Source of the DNA: Nitrospirota bacterium | GTDB taxonomy: Bacteria; Nitrospirota; Leptospirillia; Leptospirillales; Leptospirillaceae | Reading direction: 5' to 3' | Assembly: GCA_021828525.1 (NCBI GenBank) | Contig: JAJZGM010000062.1 | Span: 1-7,075 of the forward strand | Length of the DNA: 7,075 bases | In this document: in pieces, positions 1 to 6,873 of the stretch | Position numbering within the stretch: position 1 is the stretch's first letter | Layout: each line of letters opens with the position of its first letter | The notes under the pieces: model-generated | What the model saw: the letters and a program-made list of their open reading frames with translations, nothing else | What the model was told of the DNA's origin: nothing | Databases searched by the model: none | Program-made: the position numbers and the translations under genes

Positions 1-867
1 GATCGGATCCGGAGAGGGATCCGGGACCATCCCTTCAACCCTTTCCTCCTCCACAAGAGGGGCCGAAGCCTCTTCCTTGCCCCGGCGGATCTTTTCAGGG
101 AGATCACCCGGGCCGACTTTTTCGCCTCCCGAAAGGACAAGCAGGCGCTCCATCACATTTTCAAGTTCCCTGACATTCCCTGGCCACTCATATCTTGCCA
201 GGAGATTCATGGCAGCCGAGGTCAGGGACACAGGCTCCCCCCTCCCCTCTTCATGCCAGCGCCGGATGAAGAAATCGACGAGAAGGGAAATGTCCTCCGG
301 GCGACTTCTGAGAGGAGGAATTTCGACCGGAATGACCGACAGGCGATAATACAGATCCTCCCGGAATCCTCCCGAACGGGTCATCTCCTCAAGGTTCCGG
401 TGGGTTGCGGCCAGGACACGCACATTGGCCGTCCGTGGCTTTGCTCCACCGACTCTTTCGTAGACCTTTTCCTGAAGGACCCTCAGGAGCTTGACCTGGA
501 GGGTCAGGGGCAATTCCCCGATTTCGTCGAAGAAGATTGTCCCTCCCTCGGCGATCTCGAATCGTCCCGGACGGCCATTCACCGCCCCGGTGAAAGCTCC
601 CTTTTCATGACCGAAGAGCTCGCTTTCCATCAACCCTTCGGGAATCGCGCCGCAGTTCACGGGCACAAAGGGAAAGGATCTGCGCGGACTCCCGTCGTGA
701 AGGATACGGGCGATTCGTTCCTTTCCCGTCCCGCTCTCTCCGGTAATCAGGACCGTCGAATCACTTCTGGCCACGCGGGCCACAAGGCCAAGAAGTTCGG
801 CCACAGGCTTTGACCGGCCAATGAAACGGTCCGAAAATTCCGGGAGGGGGGAACCGTTTTTGGGCAT
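1..867 (-). CDS. Sigma-54-dependent AAA+ transcriptional activator without receiver domain (C-terminus cut by window edge)
   Basis: A bacterial enhancer-binding protein that uses ATP hydrolysis to remodel sigma-54 RNA polymerase into open complexes. The 289 visible residues hold a complete AAA+ core: Walker A GESGTGKE (43-50), the sigma-54-contacting loop GAFTGA (90-95), Walker B TIFFDEIGEL (110-119), the FREDLYYRL arginine-finger region (168-176) and sensor II WPGNVREL (228-235). An acidic, proline-rich linker (about 265-289) then runs off the edge, so the expected Fis-type helix-turn-helix is not visible. The start is firm: ATG at 867 has GAGGAG 5 nt upstream and an in-frame TGA 12 nt upstream. 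Only about 15 residues precede the AAA+ domain, so there is no receiver, GAF or PAS input domain. This is the PspF-like layout, in which control usually comes from a partner protein or from expression level. It lies 72 nt downstream of queG. Its target genes cannot be deduced. Confidence 0.95.
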   Translation of the reverse strand, partial: MPKNGSPLPEFSDRFIGRSKPVAELLGLVARVARSDSTVLITGESGTGKERIARILHDGSPRRSFPFVPVNCGAIPEGLMESELFGHEKGAFTGAVNGRPGRFEIAEGGTIFFDEIGELPLTLQVKLLRVLQEKVYERVGGAKPRTANVRVLAATHRNLEEMTRSGGFREDLYYRLSVIPVEIPPLRSRPEDISLLVDFFIRRWHEEGRGEPVSLTSAAMNLLARYEWPGNVRELENVMERLLVLSGGEKVGPGDLPEKIRRGKEEASAPLVEEERVEGMVPDPSPDPI

Positions 868-872
868 GAGTT

Positions 873-878
873 CTCCTC
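873..878 (-). promoter_or_regulatory. Ribosome binding site of the sigma-54 activator
   Basis: GAGGAG on the minus strand lies 5 nt before the ATG at 867. It overlaps an in-frame TGA (879-877), so the protein cannot begin further upstream in this frame. This confirms that the activator lacks an N-terminal regulatory domain. Confidence 0.75.
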
Positions 879-889
879 AGGGTCCCTTA

Positions 890-922
890 GGCACCCCGGT
901 CATGCCTCTCGGGAGGGGTGCC
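890..922 (-). repeat. Perfect 8-bp inverted repeat between queG and the activator gene
   Basis: GGCACCCC and GGGGTGCC flank a 17-nt spacer and form a perfect 8-bp inverted repeat in the 72-nt gap after queG. In the transcript it would fold about 11 nt before the ribosome binding site of the activator gene. No run of U follows on either strand, so it does not look like a normal intrinsic terminator. It could be an mRNA stability or translation-control hairpin, an operator, or chance in GC-rich DNA. The role is unknown. Confidence 0.5.
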
Positions 923-939
923 ATTCAATTCGCCCGAAA

Positions 940-1935
940 TTATAGCGGAATCCGCCCTTTTTCTCCATCTCCCGGGACCTTAGGCTCAGAGGGGGATCCA
1001 CGAAGCTCCTCGAGCCTGGACCGGAGTCTGGAGAGGGAGACCCGGGAGAGGGCCCCGTGGACCTTCCTCAGGCCACGGACCAGGGTTTCCGCCCTCGAAT
1101 CGAGGGGGATGAATCGGGGCGACTCGGCCTTCTGCGACGATGGGGTGGAGCCTGCATTGTGAGGGCAGACCTCCTGGCATCGATCACATCCGAAAAGCCA
1201 GGGATCTCCGGAGAATTTTCGCAGGCCCGCTCCGTCGTCATCTGGGCGTTCAATGGTCAGGTAACTCAGGCATCGGCGGGCATCCAGAAGATAGGCGGAT
1301 TCAAAAGCACCGGTGGGACAGGCTTCAAGACATCGCGAACACCCTCCGCAAGGATCCCGGAGAAAGGGTCGGGCCTCTCTTTTCGGCAAGGGCGTTTTCA
1401 GGAGCATTGACCCGATCGTAAACCATGAGCCAAACTCCGGATGGATCAGAAGGGTGTTCTTTCCCATCCTCCCAAGGCCGGCCATCTGGGCCAGGGATTT
1501 TTCGAGAAGAGCTCCGTGATCAGGTTTGATCAGCGGTTTATCCCCGGAAGGGAGATAGGAGGAGATACTGGAAAGAACACGGGTGAAGGCTTTTTCGAAA
1601 CGTGTGTGATAGTCCTCTCCCACCGCATAGCGTGCGATTTCCGCATGACCGGGACCGGGAGAAGGAGAAAATGCCGTGGGGTCATAGGGAAGAATCCCCA
1701 TAACGATAGAGCGGTATCCAGGATATCCGTCGGAGAGAGAACGCCGTCTCGTGGCCGTTCGTTCCAGATAGCCGAGGTTCCCATGAAGACCCCGGGAGAG
1801 CCAATCGATAAAATGTGTCCACTCGGGAACAGGGGGGGGATCAACAAGGACTCCCCATTCGGGAAACTCCCTGTCCATGGCCCGGGACAGGCTGTCCATG
1901 AGGAGAGGGTCTGAGCCATCCTGGGAAGCCAACAC
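940..1935 (-). CDS. queG: Epoxyqueuosine reductase QueG
   Basis: Cytoplasmic cobalamin- and iron-sulfur-dependent enzyme that reduces epoxyqueuosine to queuosine in the wobble position of tRNAs with GUN anticodons, the last step of queuosine synthesis. The 331 residues show the QueG signature: WLSRGLHGNLGYLER (45-59), ARYAVGEDYH (101-110), the family's acidic residue in PDHGALLEK (D139), GLGRMGKNTLLI (153-164), a first cluster motif C196-x2-C199-x2-C202-x3-C206-P, and a second set formed by C222 and C250-x2-C253-x3-C257-P. That is eight cysteines for two [4Fe-4S] clusters. The usual tryptophan of the GLGWxGKN motif is arginine here. The chain ends soon after the ferredoxin-like part, with no long HEAT-repeat tail. 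The start is uncertain: GTG at 1935 has only a weak AGG-like site, and in-frame ATGs exist at codons 13 and 20. It begins 16 nt after the HDOD gene, so translation is probably coupled. Confidence 0.95.
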   Translation of the reverse strand: MLASQDGSDPLLMDSLSRAMDREFPEWGVLVDPPPVPEWTHFIDWLSRGLHGNLGYLERTATRRRSLSDGYPGYRSIVMGILPYDPTAFSPSPGPGHAEIARYAVGEDYHTRFEKAFTRVLSSISSYLPSGDKPLIKPDHGALLEKSLAQMAGLGRMGKNTLLIHPEFGSWFTIGSMLLKTPLPKREARPFLRDPCGGCSRCLEACPTGAFESAYLLDARRCLSYLTIERPDDDGAGLRKFSGDPWLFGCDRCQEVCPHNAGSTPSSQKAESPRFIPLDSRAETLVRGLRKVHGALSRVSLSRLRSRLEELRGSPSEPKVPGDGEKGRIPL

Positions 1936-1951
1936 GAAGCCTGCGGGACGA

Positions 1952-2827
1952 TCAGAAATCCGGGGCCTCCAGCTTGGGAAGATTCTCCATCAGACGCTGC
2001 AGGACAACCTCCAACTGTTTGTCGGTGAGGTCGAGGGAGCGAAGGGCATCGAACATGGTCGATTCAGGACAGGGAGATTCTTCAAGCCCGAAGCCGGCCA
2101 GGGTTGCCAGCCCGTCCGCCAGGGCGATGATCGCTGTTTCGAGTTGGTAGGAGGGGGATTTCGAGGGATTGTTGTGCCATCCGATCGGAACGCGGATCGA
2201 AGAGGGAAAATGCCAGAAATAGGCGAGCCGAAAGCCGACAAAGGCATGGCTCGCCCCAAAAAGGTCTTCCTCGAATCTCCAGTCAGGGATTCCCGGTTCC
2301 TTGTGGATCAGGTCAGGGATCCATGGCTCGAAGTCGAGATAGTAGATGACCTTTCCGAAGTCATGAAGAAGGCCTGCCGTGGCAAGATCCTCCGGTTGTC
2401 CGACCGCAAGGTTTTCCCCCAGAATACGGGCGAGAATTGAAACTGCAAAGGAATGTTTCCACAATTTGATGACACCTTCGCGATTGGCCACAAGCTGGAG
2501 GACCGACATCGAAAGGATCAGCCCCCGGATTCCGTTCAGCCCAAGAAGCAGGATCGCCTCGCGGATCATTCCGATCTTTCCCGAGCGGGCATAGTAGGGG
2601 GAATTGGCGACTTTCAGGATCCGGGCCGCCATTGACTGGTCCTCTTCGATGATCCGCGCCAGTCGCGTCATGGAAACATCAGGATCGTCAAGATAGGCAA
2701 GGGCCGTCCGAACAAGGACGGGAAGGGTCGGGAGATGATCGATGCTGGATATTCTCTCAAAAAGCTTGTCAGTCGAAGGCCTGCCCTTTACGGCAGGGTT
2801 CTGGGAAGAGGAGATATCCTGGTCCAT
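1952..2827 (-). CDS. HDOD-domain signalling protein
   Basis: A 291-residue protein made almost entirely of one HDOD domain (about residues 24-240), a non-enzymatic or weakly enzymatic relative of HD phosphohydrolases found in bacterial signal transduction. Family hallmarks are HLPTLPVLV (31-39), the helical block EEDQSMAARILKVANSPYY (61-79), AILLLGLNGIRGL (91-103) and GLLHDFGKVI (152-161). The metal-ligand set of HD enzymes appears kept: H125, H155-D156, H194 (in LFGASHAFVG), H218 (IGWHN) and D238. A catalytic or metal-binding role is therefore possible, though most studied HDOD proteins act as protein-interaction modules. No receiver, GGDEF or membrane segment is present. The ATG at 2827 has GGAGA 7 nt upstream. 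The preceding small gene is in the same frame with a single TGA between them, so this may be the C-terminal part of a once larger protein. The signal sensed is unknown. Confidence 0.93.
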   Translation of the reverse strand: MDQDISSSQNPAVKGRPSTDKLFERISSIDHLPTLPVLVRTALAYLDDPDVSMTRLARIIEEDQSMAARILKVANSPYYARSGKIGMIREAILLLGLNGIRGLILSMSVLQLVANREGVIKLWKHSFAVSILARILGENLAVGQPEDLATAGLLHDFGKVIYYLDFEPWIPDLIHKEPGIPDWRFEEDLFGASHAFVGFRLAYFWHFPSSIRVPIGWHNNPSKSPSYQLETAIIALADGLATLAGFGLEESPCPESTMFDALRSLDLTDKQLEVVLQRLMENLPKLEAPDF

Positions 2828-2834
2828 GCGAGTT

Positions 2835-2839
2835 TCTCC
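2835..2839 (-). promoter_or_regulatory. Ribosome binding site of the HDOD gene
   Basis: GGAGA on the minus strand, 7 nt before the ATG at 2827. It supports independent translation of the HDOD protein even though the frame is open for 26 codons further upstream. Confidence 0.6.
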
Positions 2840-2905
2840 GAAGTTTTCCCACAGAACAGCAGCCAGCAGTCGCCTCGTCAGATAAGGCTGGCCACCCCCG
2901 ATCCC

Positions 2906-2908
2906 TCA
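2906..2908 (-). other. Single in-frame TGA separating the small protein from the HDOD frame
   Basis: The TGA that ends the small upstream gene lies in the same frame as the HDOD protein (27 codons from this TGA to the HDOD ATG). The 26 codons after it contain no further stop. Reading through this one codon would give a single protein of about 440 residues. Whether it is a true stop, a recent nonsense mutation, a readthrough site or a sequencing error cannot be told from the sequence. Confidence 0.7.
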
Positions 2909-3280
2909 GGACTCTTCCCTGCGGATCCTCTGTCGAACCGTCTCCCCGATAGCCTTTTCCAGCGCCGCATCAAACCGTTCGAGCATCTCTCGCGGAACTC
3001 CGGATTCGGGAGTAAGAAGCTGCATCCGAGCCCGGGCAGATCGAAGCCATTCCTCCCCCCAGCGAGGCCAGAAATCGGGCGAAGCCGCTTCGGTTGTGGT
3101 GACGAAGATTTCCAGAATGCCAAGTTTTCCGAGACGTTCCATCAGAGAGCGGGTGACCTGTTCTCCGGCACGGACGACAAGCCTCCCGTGGCTATCGTGA
3201 ACATCAACCGCCAACGGCTCGGAGGGCAGTGGGGGGTCATCTTTCAGCTCAATCCGGACAAATGGTTCCGACGATCCCAT
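2906..3280 (-). CDS. Small protein resembling the N-terminal segment of HD-GYP-type signalling proteins
   Basis: A soluble 124-residue protein with no signal peptide or membrane helix. Residues about 20-60 follow a pattern seen at the front of many HD-GYP phosphodiesterase proteins: LAVDVHDSHGRLVVRAGEQV, then a short helix (LMERLGKLG), then a strand (ILEIFV). The rest is charged and helical, ending RQRIRREES. No HD or GYP catalytic residues are present, so it is at most the accessory part of such a protein. The start is placed at ATG 3280 because GGAGG lies 9 nt before it. The alternative ATG at 3289 directly abuts that GGAGG, with no spacing, and would add only three residues. The gene overlaps the end of the lipoate-ligase-like gene by about 32 bp in another frame and precedes the HDOD gene in the same frame. 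A partnership with the HDOD protein is likely but inferred. The family call is by pattern only. Confidence 0.7.
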   Translation of the reverse strand: MGSSEPFVRIELKDDPPLPSEPLAVDVHDSHGRLVVRAGEQVTRSLMERLGKLGILEIFVTTTEAASPDFWPRWGEEWLRSARARMQLLTPESGVPREMLERFDAALEKAIGETVRQRIRREES

Positions 3281-3956
3281 GGGGTCCATCCTCCATCAAC
3301 AGAGACCTGTCGATACTCTCCCTGCCCATCGAACGATACCATTCTTCGAAGAGACATGACAAGACATCAGGCCTGATTTCCTGAATCTGGAGGGATCCCT
3401 GGTAGAGAATTCCACTTCGCCCGAAGGCCAGGGCACCACCCAAAACCTTGGATCCTCCCACCATCAGATCCCCTCGAACAGGCTCAATAAAATCGAAGGA
3501 GGAATTGCCCCTTCTCGAGTCTCCGCCTGCGGAGGTGAGGGGGGAGCACCGGGACTGCATCACCGTCGGGTGGCCGCACCAGAGAAGAAATTCCGCAAAG
3601 GCGGCATGGAGTCTTTCATAAAGGAGGGGCCAGTTCCTGGCTCCGGGAGGAAAAATGGCACGGGAAAAAAACAGGGAAAGACAGAGATCCTGCCCATGGA
3701 GGACCGCTCCTCCGCCGGTCTGGCGGATGGCCACAGATTGCGGGGAGAGCCCCCAGTCGGGAGGGATTCGCCCCGACCAGGTGCGACCGACCGTGGCCCC
3801 GCCGGAAATACGGTAAACCCGGAGGATCCCTCGAAGACCCGGCCTCACCAAGGACCAGATTTCCCGGTCACGGGCCATCTGATCCGTGGACGAGCCTGCT
3901 CCGCCGACAAGCAGGATCCATCGGTGACGCAGGGGGCCTGGACCTATCTCAGCCAC
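3249..3956 (-). CDS. Lipoate-protein ligase / octanoyltransferase family protein (BPL/LPL fold)
   Basis: Cytoplasmic enzyme predicted to attach lipoate or octanoate to the lysine of a lipoyl domain; GcvH from the same operon is the obvious substrate. The 235 residues show the family order: an N-terminal WILL...MARDREI segment (13-33, matching the usual MALDEAL), VYRISGGATVGR (48-58), the ligand-binding loop RQTGGGAVLH (78-87), and GSKVLGGA (168-175) followed by ILYQGSL (183-189). K170 aligns with the family's catalytic lysine in KIVGSA. Where LipM-type octanoyltransferases carry their cysteine just before F-x-x-P, this protein has D155, which argues against a cysteine acyl-enzyme. It is shorter than E. 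coli LplA (338 aa) and has no C-terminal accessory domain, so it may act as a reduced ligase, need a separate partner, or be a divergent transferase. The start is GTG at 3956 with GGAG 4 nt upstream, 16 nt after gcvPB, which suggests coupled translation. Family confidence is high; reaction type is uncertain. Confidence 0.85.
   Translation of the reverse strand: MAEIGPGPLRHRWILLVGGAGSSTDQMARDREIWSLVRPGLRGILRVYRISGGATVGRTWSGRIPPDWGLSPQSVAIRQTGGGAVLHGQDLCLSLFFSRAIFPPGARNWPLLYERLHAAFAEFLLWCGHPTVMQSRCSPLTSAGGDSRRGNSSFDFIEPVRGDLMVGGSKVLGGALAFGRSGILYQGSLQIQEIRPDVLSCLFEEWYRSMGRESIDRSLLMEDGPHGIVGTICPD
3290..3294 (-). promoter_or_regulatory. Ribosome binding site deciding the start of the small gene
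   Basis: GGAGG on the minus strand. It abuts the ATG at 3289 with no spacer but lies 9 nt before the ATG at 3280, which favours the downstream start. It lies inside the 3' end of the lipoate-ligase-like gene. Confidence 0.6.
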
Positions 3957-3972
3957 TTCTCTCCACCGTCTG

Positions 3973-5475
3973 TCAGAAGCTGTGCAGGGAGGCCGGATCG
4001 GTCAGGACCGGGTCCCGTGCCGCGGCGACTTCGTCAGGCCTCGCAACGGGAGTCCGGCGGGGGGCCTCCTTGAGGCGGGCGGGATCCTTTTTTGCCAGAT
4101 CGATGATTTTCCTGAAATCGTCAGCAAACCGGTCAAGGGTCTCTTTTGATTCCGTCTCGGTTGGCTCGATCATCAGGGCCTCCGGAACGATGAGCGGAAA
4201 GGAGATTGTGGGGGCGTAGTATCCGGCATCCAGAATCTCTTTTGCAAGATCTGAGGCGTGCAGGCCTTCTTGGGACAATTCCTTGGCCGAAAGGACGAAT
4301 TCATGGGCGCACAGCCCCTCCCCCGTCCTAGGAAGGGTCCCGGACAGAAGAGTCCTCAGATAGTTCGCGTTGAGAAGGGCATAGAGAGCCACCTTCCGGA
4401 GACCTTCTCCCCCAAGCATCCTGACATAGCCCAGGGCCCGCAGGAGCACAAGGGAGGAGCCGATAAAGGAACGGATCGGTCCGATGGAAGTTTCGGGAGA
4501 GACCAGGGAATAGCGGTCTCCGTCTTTTCTGATCCGGGGAGAGGGAAGATAGGGGGCCAGGTGGGACTTGACCCCCACCGGACCCGATCCGGGCCCTCCA
4601 CCGCCGTGGGGTGTGGCCAATGTCTTGTGGGTATTGATATGGACGATATCGAATCCGAGGTCCCCGGGTCGGAGTACGCCGATAAAGGCATTGAAATTGG
4701 CTCCATCCAGATAGAGAAGTGCTCCAGACGCCTTGACCAGGGCCACCATTTTTGGCAGATCCTTCTCGAAGATCCCAAGGGTGCTTGGAACTGTCATCAT
4801 CACAAGAGCCGTCCTGGGTGAGAGGGCTTCCTCGAGACGAGCCAGATCCACTCCCCCGTCACTTCCCGACGGCAGGACATGGACGGTAAATCCGCCCATG
4901 GCAGCACTGGCGGGATTCGTCCCGTGAGCCGAATCCGGAATCAGGATTTCGGTCCTGTTTTTATCCCCCCTCGATTCGAAATATCTCCTTGTCACAAGAA
5001 TTCCGGTCAACTCTCCATGAGCTCCGGCCGCGGGGGCAAGTGTCACGGCCTCCATTCCGAGAAGCTGACACAATGTCTCCTCGCAGGTCTGGAGGGCCTC
5101 CAGAAGGCCCTGCATCCCATCAGGATCGATTCGCGGATGGAGGTCCCGGAAACCTGGAATCTCCGGAATCCGGTCCATGACCTTGGGGTTGTACTTCATG
5201 GTGCATGATCCCAGAGGGTAGAAATGCGTATCCACCCCACGATTCAAATGAGAAAGCCTGGTAAAATGACGGACGACGTCGAGCTCGGACAGCTCCGGAA
5301 GGGAGAGGGGGATCTCCCTTCCCGCCCCCTTGGGAATCTGGCTTACCACACTCTCAGGAGCGACCCCAGGAGATTCCACTCCCCGGGCTCCCGGACGACT
5401 TTTCTGCCAGAGGGTCGGTTCCATGGAGGGTCTCACGAAAGTTGGCAGGCCAGTCCTTGACATTTCAGGCTGCAT
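3973..5475 (-). CDS. gcvPB: Glycine dehydrogenase (decarboxylating) subunit 2, GcvPB
   Basis: The PLP-carrying half of the P protein. With GcvPA it decarboxylates glycine and passes the aminomethyl group to the lipoyl arm of GcvH. From the chosen start it has 500 residues, typical for the family. Clear marks are HFYPLGSCTMKYNPK, DSAHGTNPASAAMGGF, YLDGANFNAFIG and the PLP lysine in NTHKTLATPHGGGGPG (K284). The C-terminus follows the usual pattern (TPVARPDEVAAARDPVL) plus about nine extra residues. The start is placed at ATG 5475 because GAGGA lies 9 nt upstream. An ATG at 5505 overlaps the gcvPA stop as ATGA and would add ten residues, but it has no good ribosome binding site; either may be used. 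The enzyme is cytoplasmic. Lipoyl-attachment and signalling genes follow closely. Confidence 0.97.
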   Translation of the reverse strand: MQPEMSRTGLPTFVRPSMEPTLWQKSRPGARGVESPGVAPESVVSQIPKGAGREIPLSLPELSELDVVRHFTRLSHLNRGVDTHFYPLGSCTMKYNPKVMDRIPEIPGFRDLHPRIDPDGMQGLLEALQTCEETLCQLLGMEAVTLAPAAGAHGELTGILVTRRYFESRGDKNRTEILIPDSAHGTNPASAAMGGFTVHVLPSGSDGGVDLARLEEALSPRTALVMMTVPSTLGIFEKDLPKMVALVKASGALLYLDGANFNAFIGVLRPGDLGFDIVHINTHKTLATPHGGGGPGSGPVGVKSHLAPYLPSPRIRKDGDRYSLVSPETSIGPIRSFIGSSLVLLRALGYVRMLGGEGLRKVALYALLNANYLRTLLSGTLPRTGEGLCAHEFVLSAKELSQEGLHASDLAKEILDAGYYAPTISFPLIVPEALMIEPTETESKETLDRFADDFRKIIDLAKKDPARLKEAPRRTPVARPDEVAAARDPVLTDPASLHSF

Positions 5476-5484
5476 TGTTATTTG

Positions 5485-5489
5485 TCCTC
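5485..5489 (-). promoter_or_regulatory. Ribosome binding site favouring the internal gcvPB start
   Basis: GAGGA on the minus strand, 9 nt before the ATG at 5475. The more upstream ATG at 5505 lacks a comparable site and would depend on coupling to the gcvPA stop through the ATGA overlap. Confidence 0.55.
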
Positions 5490-5501
5490 GCATCATAAGA
5501 A

Positions 5502-6869
5502 TCATCGAAATCCAAAGAATTCCCGAACAAGCCCGACCGTTTGCTCAATTTCTGATTTTGTCCTGATTTCGGTTGCACACCAGAGCATGCAACGCGACCA
5601 GGAGGGGCCCAGGATTTCGCCCAGGGGCAAGCCACCGAGAACCCCCTTCGATAAAAGATGTCGGCTCAAGGAATCGGCCGCCACCGGAAGTTCCACGACA
5701 AATTCATGAAAAAAGTCGGTTTCCGGGTTGACAAGAGAAACCCCCGGGACTGTCAGGAGGCCCCTGCAGAGATCATGGGCATTGGACCATGATCCGGAAG
5801 CGGCCCGGCGAAGGCCGCTGGGTCCTAACAGGGCGAGATAGACGAGGGATTGCAGGGCCAGCAAAGTCTCATTGCTGCATATGTTCGAATTGGCCTTTTC
5901 CCGCCGGATATGCTGCTCACGGGCCTGGAGCGTCAGGACAAAGCACGATCGTCCTTCACGGTCCCTTGTCAATCCGGCCAATCGGCCGGGAATGCGGCGG
6001 ACAAATTTTTTGCGGGCCGTGAGGAGTCCAAGGTATGGTCCCCCCGAAGAGAGAGGAAGACCCAGTGGCTGACCTTCTCCCGTGGCCAGATCCGCGCCCC
6101 ATTCTCCCGGAGATCGCAAGAGAGCCAGAGTATGAGGATTGGCGTGGATGATGAAGAGGGCTCCGGCTCCATGAAGGAGTTCGGCCACCCCGTCAAAGCG
6201 GTCGACCGTTCCCAGAAATGTCGGGCTGGCCCCGACAAAGCAGGCGACATCCGGACCAAGGCTTTCGGCAATGGAAGCCGGGAGCGTACGTCCTGACTCG
6301 AGCGGCACTGTCCTCACCCGGACGGACATTCCCTCAAGGTAGGTCGCAACGACTGCCCGACATCCCGGATCGATTCCTTCAGAGAGGAGAACCACTGAGC
6401 GCTCTGTTTCCCGGATGGCCACCAGAACGGCCTCGGCCAGGGCCGTCGCTCCGTCGTAAAGAGAGGCGTTGGCAAGATCCATGCCGTAGAGTCTGGCGAT
6501 GGCTGTCTGGAATTCAAAAATTGCCTGAAGAAGTCCCTGGGAGGCCTCGGGCTGATAGGGCGTGTAGGAGGTCAGGAACTCGCCTCTTCCGATCAGCGAG
6601 GAAACCGCCGCGGGGATGAAATGGTCGTAGGACCCTGCTCCTCTAAAGACAACCGCCCGACCTGCGTGAAGGTTCCGTTTTGCCCGGGACGAAAACCATT
6701 CCAGAAGGGTGCGTTCGTCGCATCCCTCTCCGAGCCGGGAAAGATCCGGCAAGCCGGATGCCGGCATCGACTGGGCATAGACGGACAACAGGTCGTCAAG
6801 GCCTTCCAAGCCAAGGAGATCAAGCATTTCCCGAGTCTCTGCCGCGGTATGGGGAATAAAATCGGCCAT
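5502..6869 (-). CDS. gcvPA: Glycine dehydrogenase (decarboxylating) subunit 1, GcvPA
   Basis: Non-PLP half of the split P protein, which pairs with GcvPB to decarboxylate glycine. It has 455 residues from ATG 6869, close to the family's usual 440-450, and begins with the typical FIPHTAAETREML. Other family motifs are GAGSYDHFIP (77-86), SYTPYQPEASQG (101-112), ANASLYDGATALAEA (133-147), GEGQPLGLPLSSGGPYLG (264-281) and REQHIRREKANSNICSNETL (317-336). As expected for PA, there is no PLP-binding lysine motif. The frame stays open upstream to an ATG at 6989, but that extension lies over gcvH and does not resemble GcvPA, so the short start is used. The ATG sits 4 nt after the gcvH stop, with GAGG only 2 nt before it and a G-rich tract further up, which suggests strong translational coupling. 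Its stop overlaps the first possible gcvPB start (ATGA). Confidence 0.97.
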   Translation of the reverse strand: MADFIPHTAAETREMLDLLGLEGLDDLLSVYAQSMPASGLPDLSRLGEGCDERTLLEWFSSRAKRNLHAGRAVVFRGAGSYDHFIPAAVSSLIGRGEFLTSYTPYQPEASQGLLQAIFEFQTAIARLYGMDLANASLYDGATALAEAVLVAIRETERSVVLLSEGIDPGCRAVVATYLEGMSVRVRTVPLESGRTLPASIAESLGPDVACFVGASPTFLGTVDRFDGVAELLHGAGALFIIHANPHTLALLRSPGEWGADLATGEGQPLGLPLSSGGPYLGLLTARKKFVRRIPGRLAGLTRDREGRSCFVLTLQAREQHIRREKANSNICSNETLLALQSLVYLALLGPSGLRRAASGSWSNAHDLCRGLLTVPGVSLVNPETDFFHEFVVELPVAADSLSRHLLSKGVLGGLPLGEILGPSWSRCMLWCATEIRTKSEIEQTVGLVREFFGFR

Positions 6870-6873
6870 CGCC

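Noticed and set aside
1..25. Direct repeat GGATCCGG (5-12 and 17-24)
   Set aside because: A short repeat inside the proline/aspartate-rich linker of the activator, explained by the repeated protein sequence; no sign of a mobile or recombination element.
253..813. Long plus-strand open frame (186 codons) opposite the sigma-54 activator
   Set aside because: It lies fully antisense to a strongly conserved AAA+ domain and its protein resembles nothing; it is a by-product of GC-rich codon usage.
890..922. Intrinsic terminator after queG
   Set aside because: The hairpin has a long loop and no T run follows on either strand.
905..923. Sigma-54 promoter before the activator gene (TGGCAC on the minus strand)
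   Set aside because: The -24-like box is present, but at the required spacing the -12 GC is replaced by GA, so the match fails.
4258..4821. Long plus-strand open frame (187 codons) opposite gcvPB
   Set aside because: Antisense to conserved GcvPB motifs, including the PLP-lysine region, with no sensible protein sequence. The frames at 1877-2440 and 3570-4073 were rejected for the same reason.
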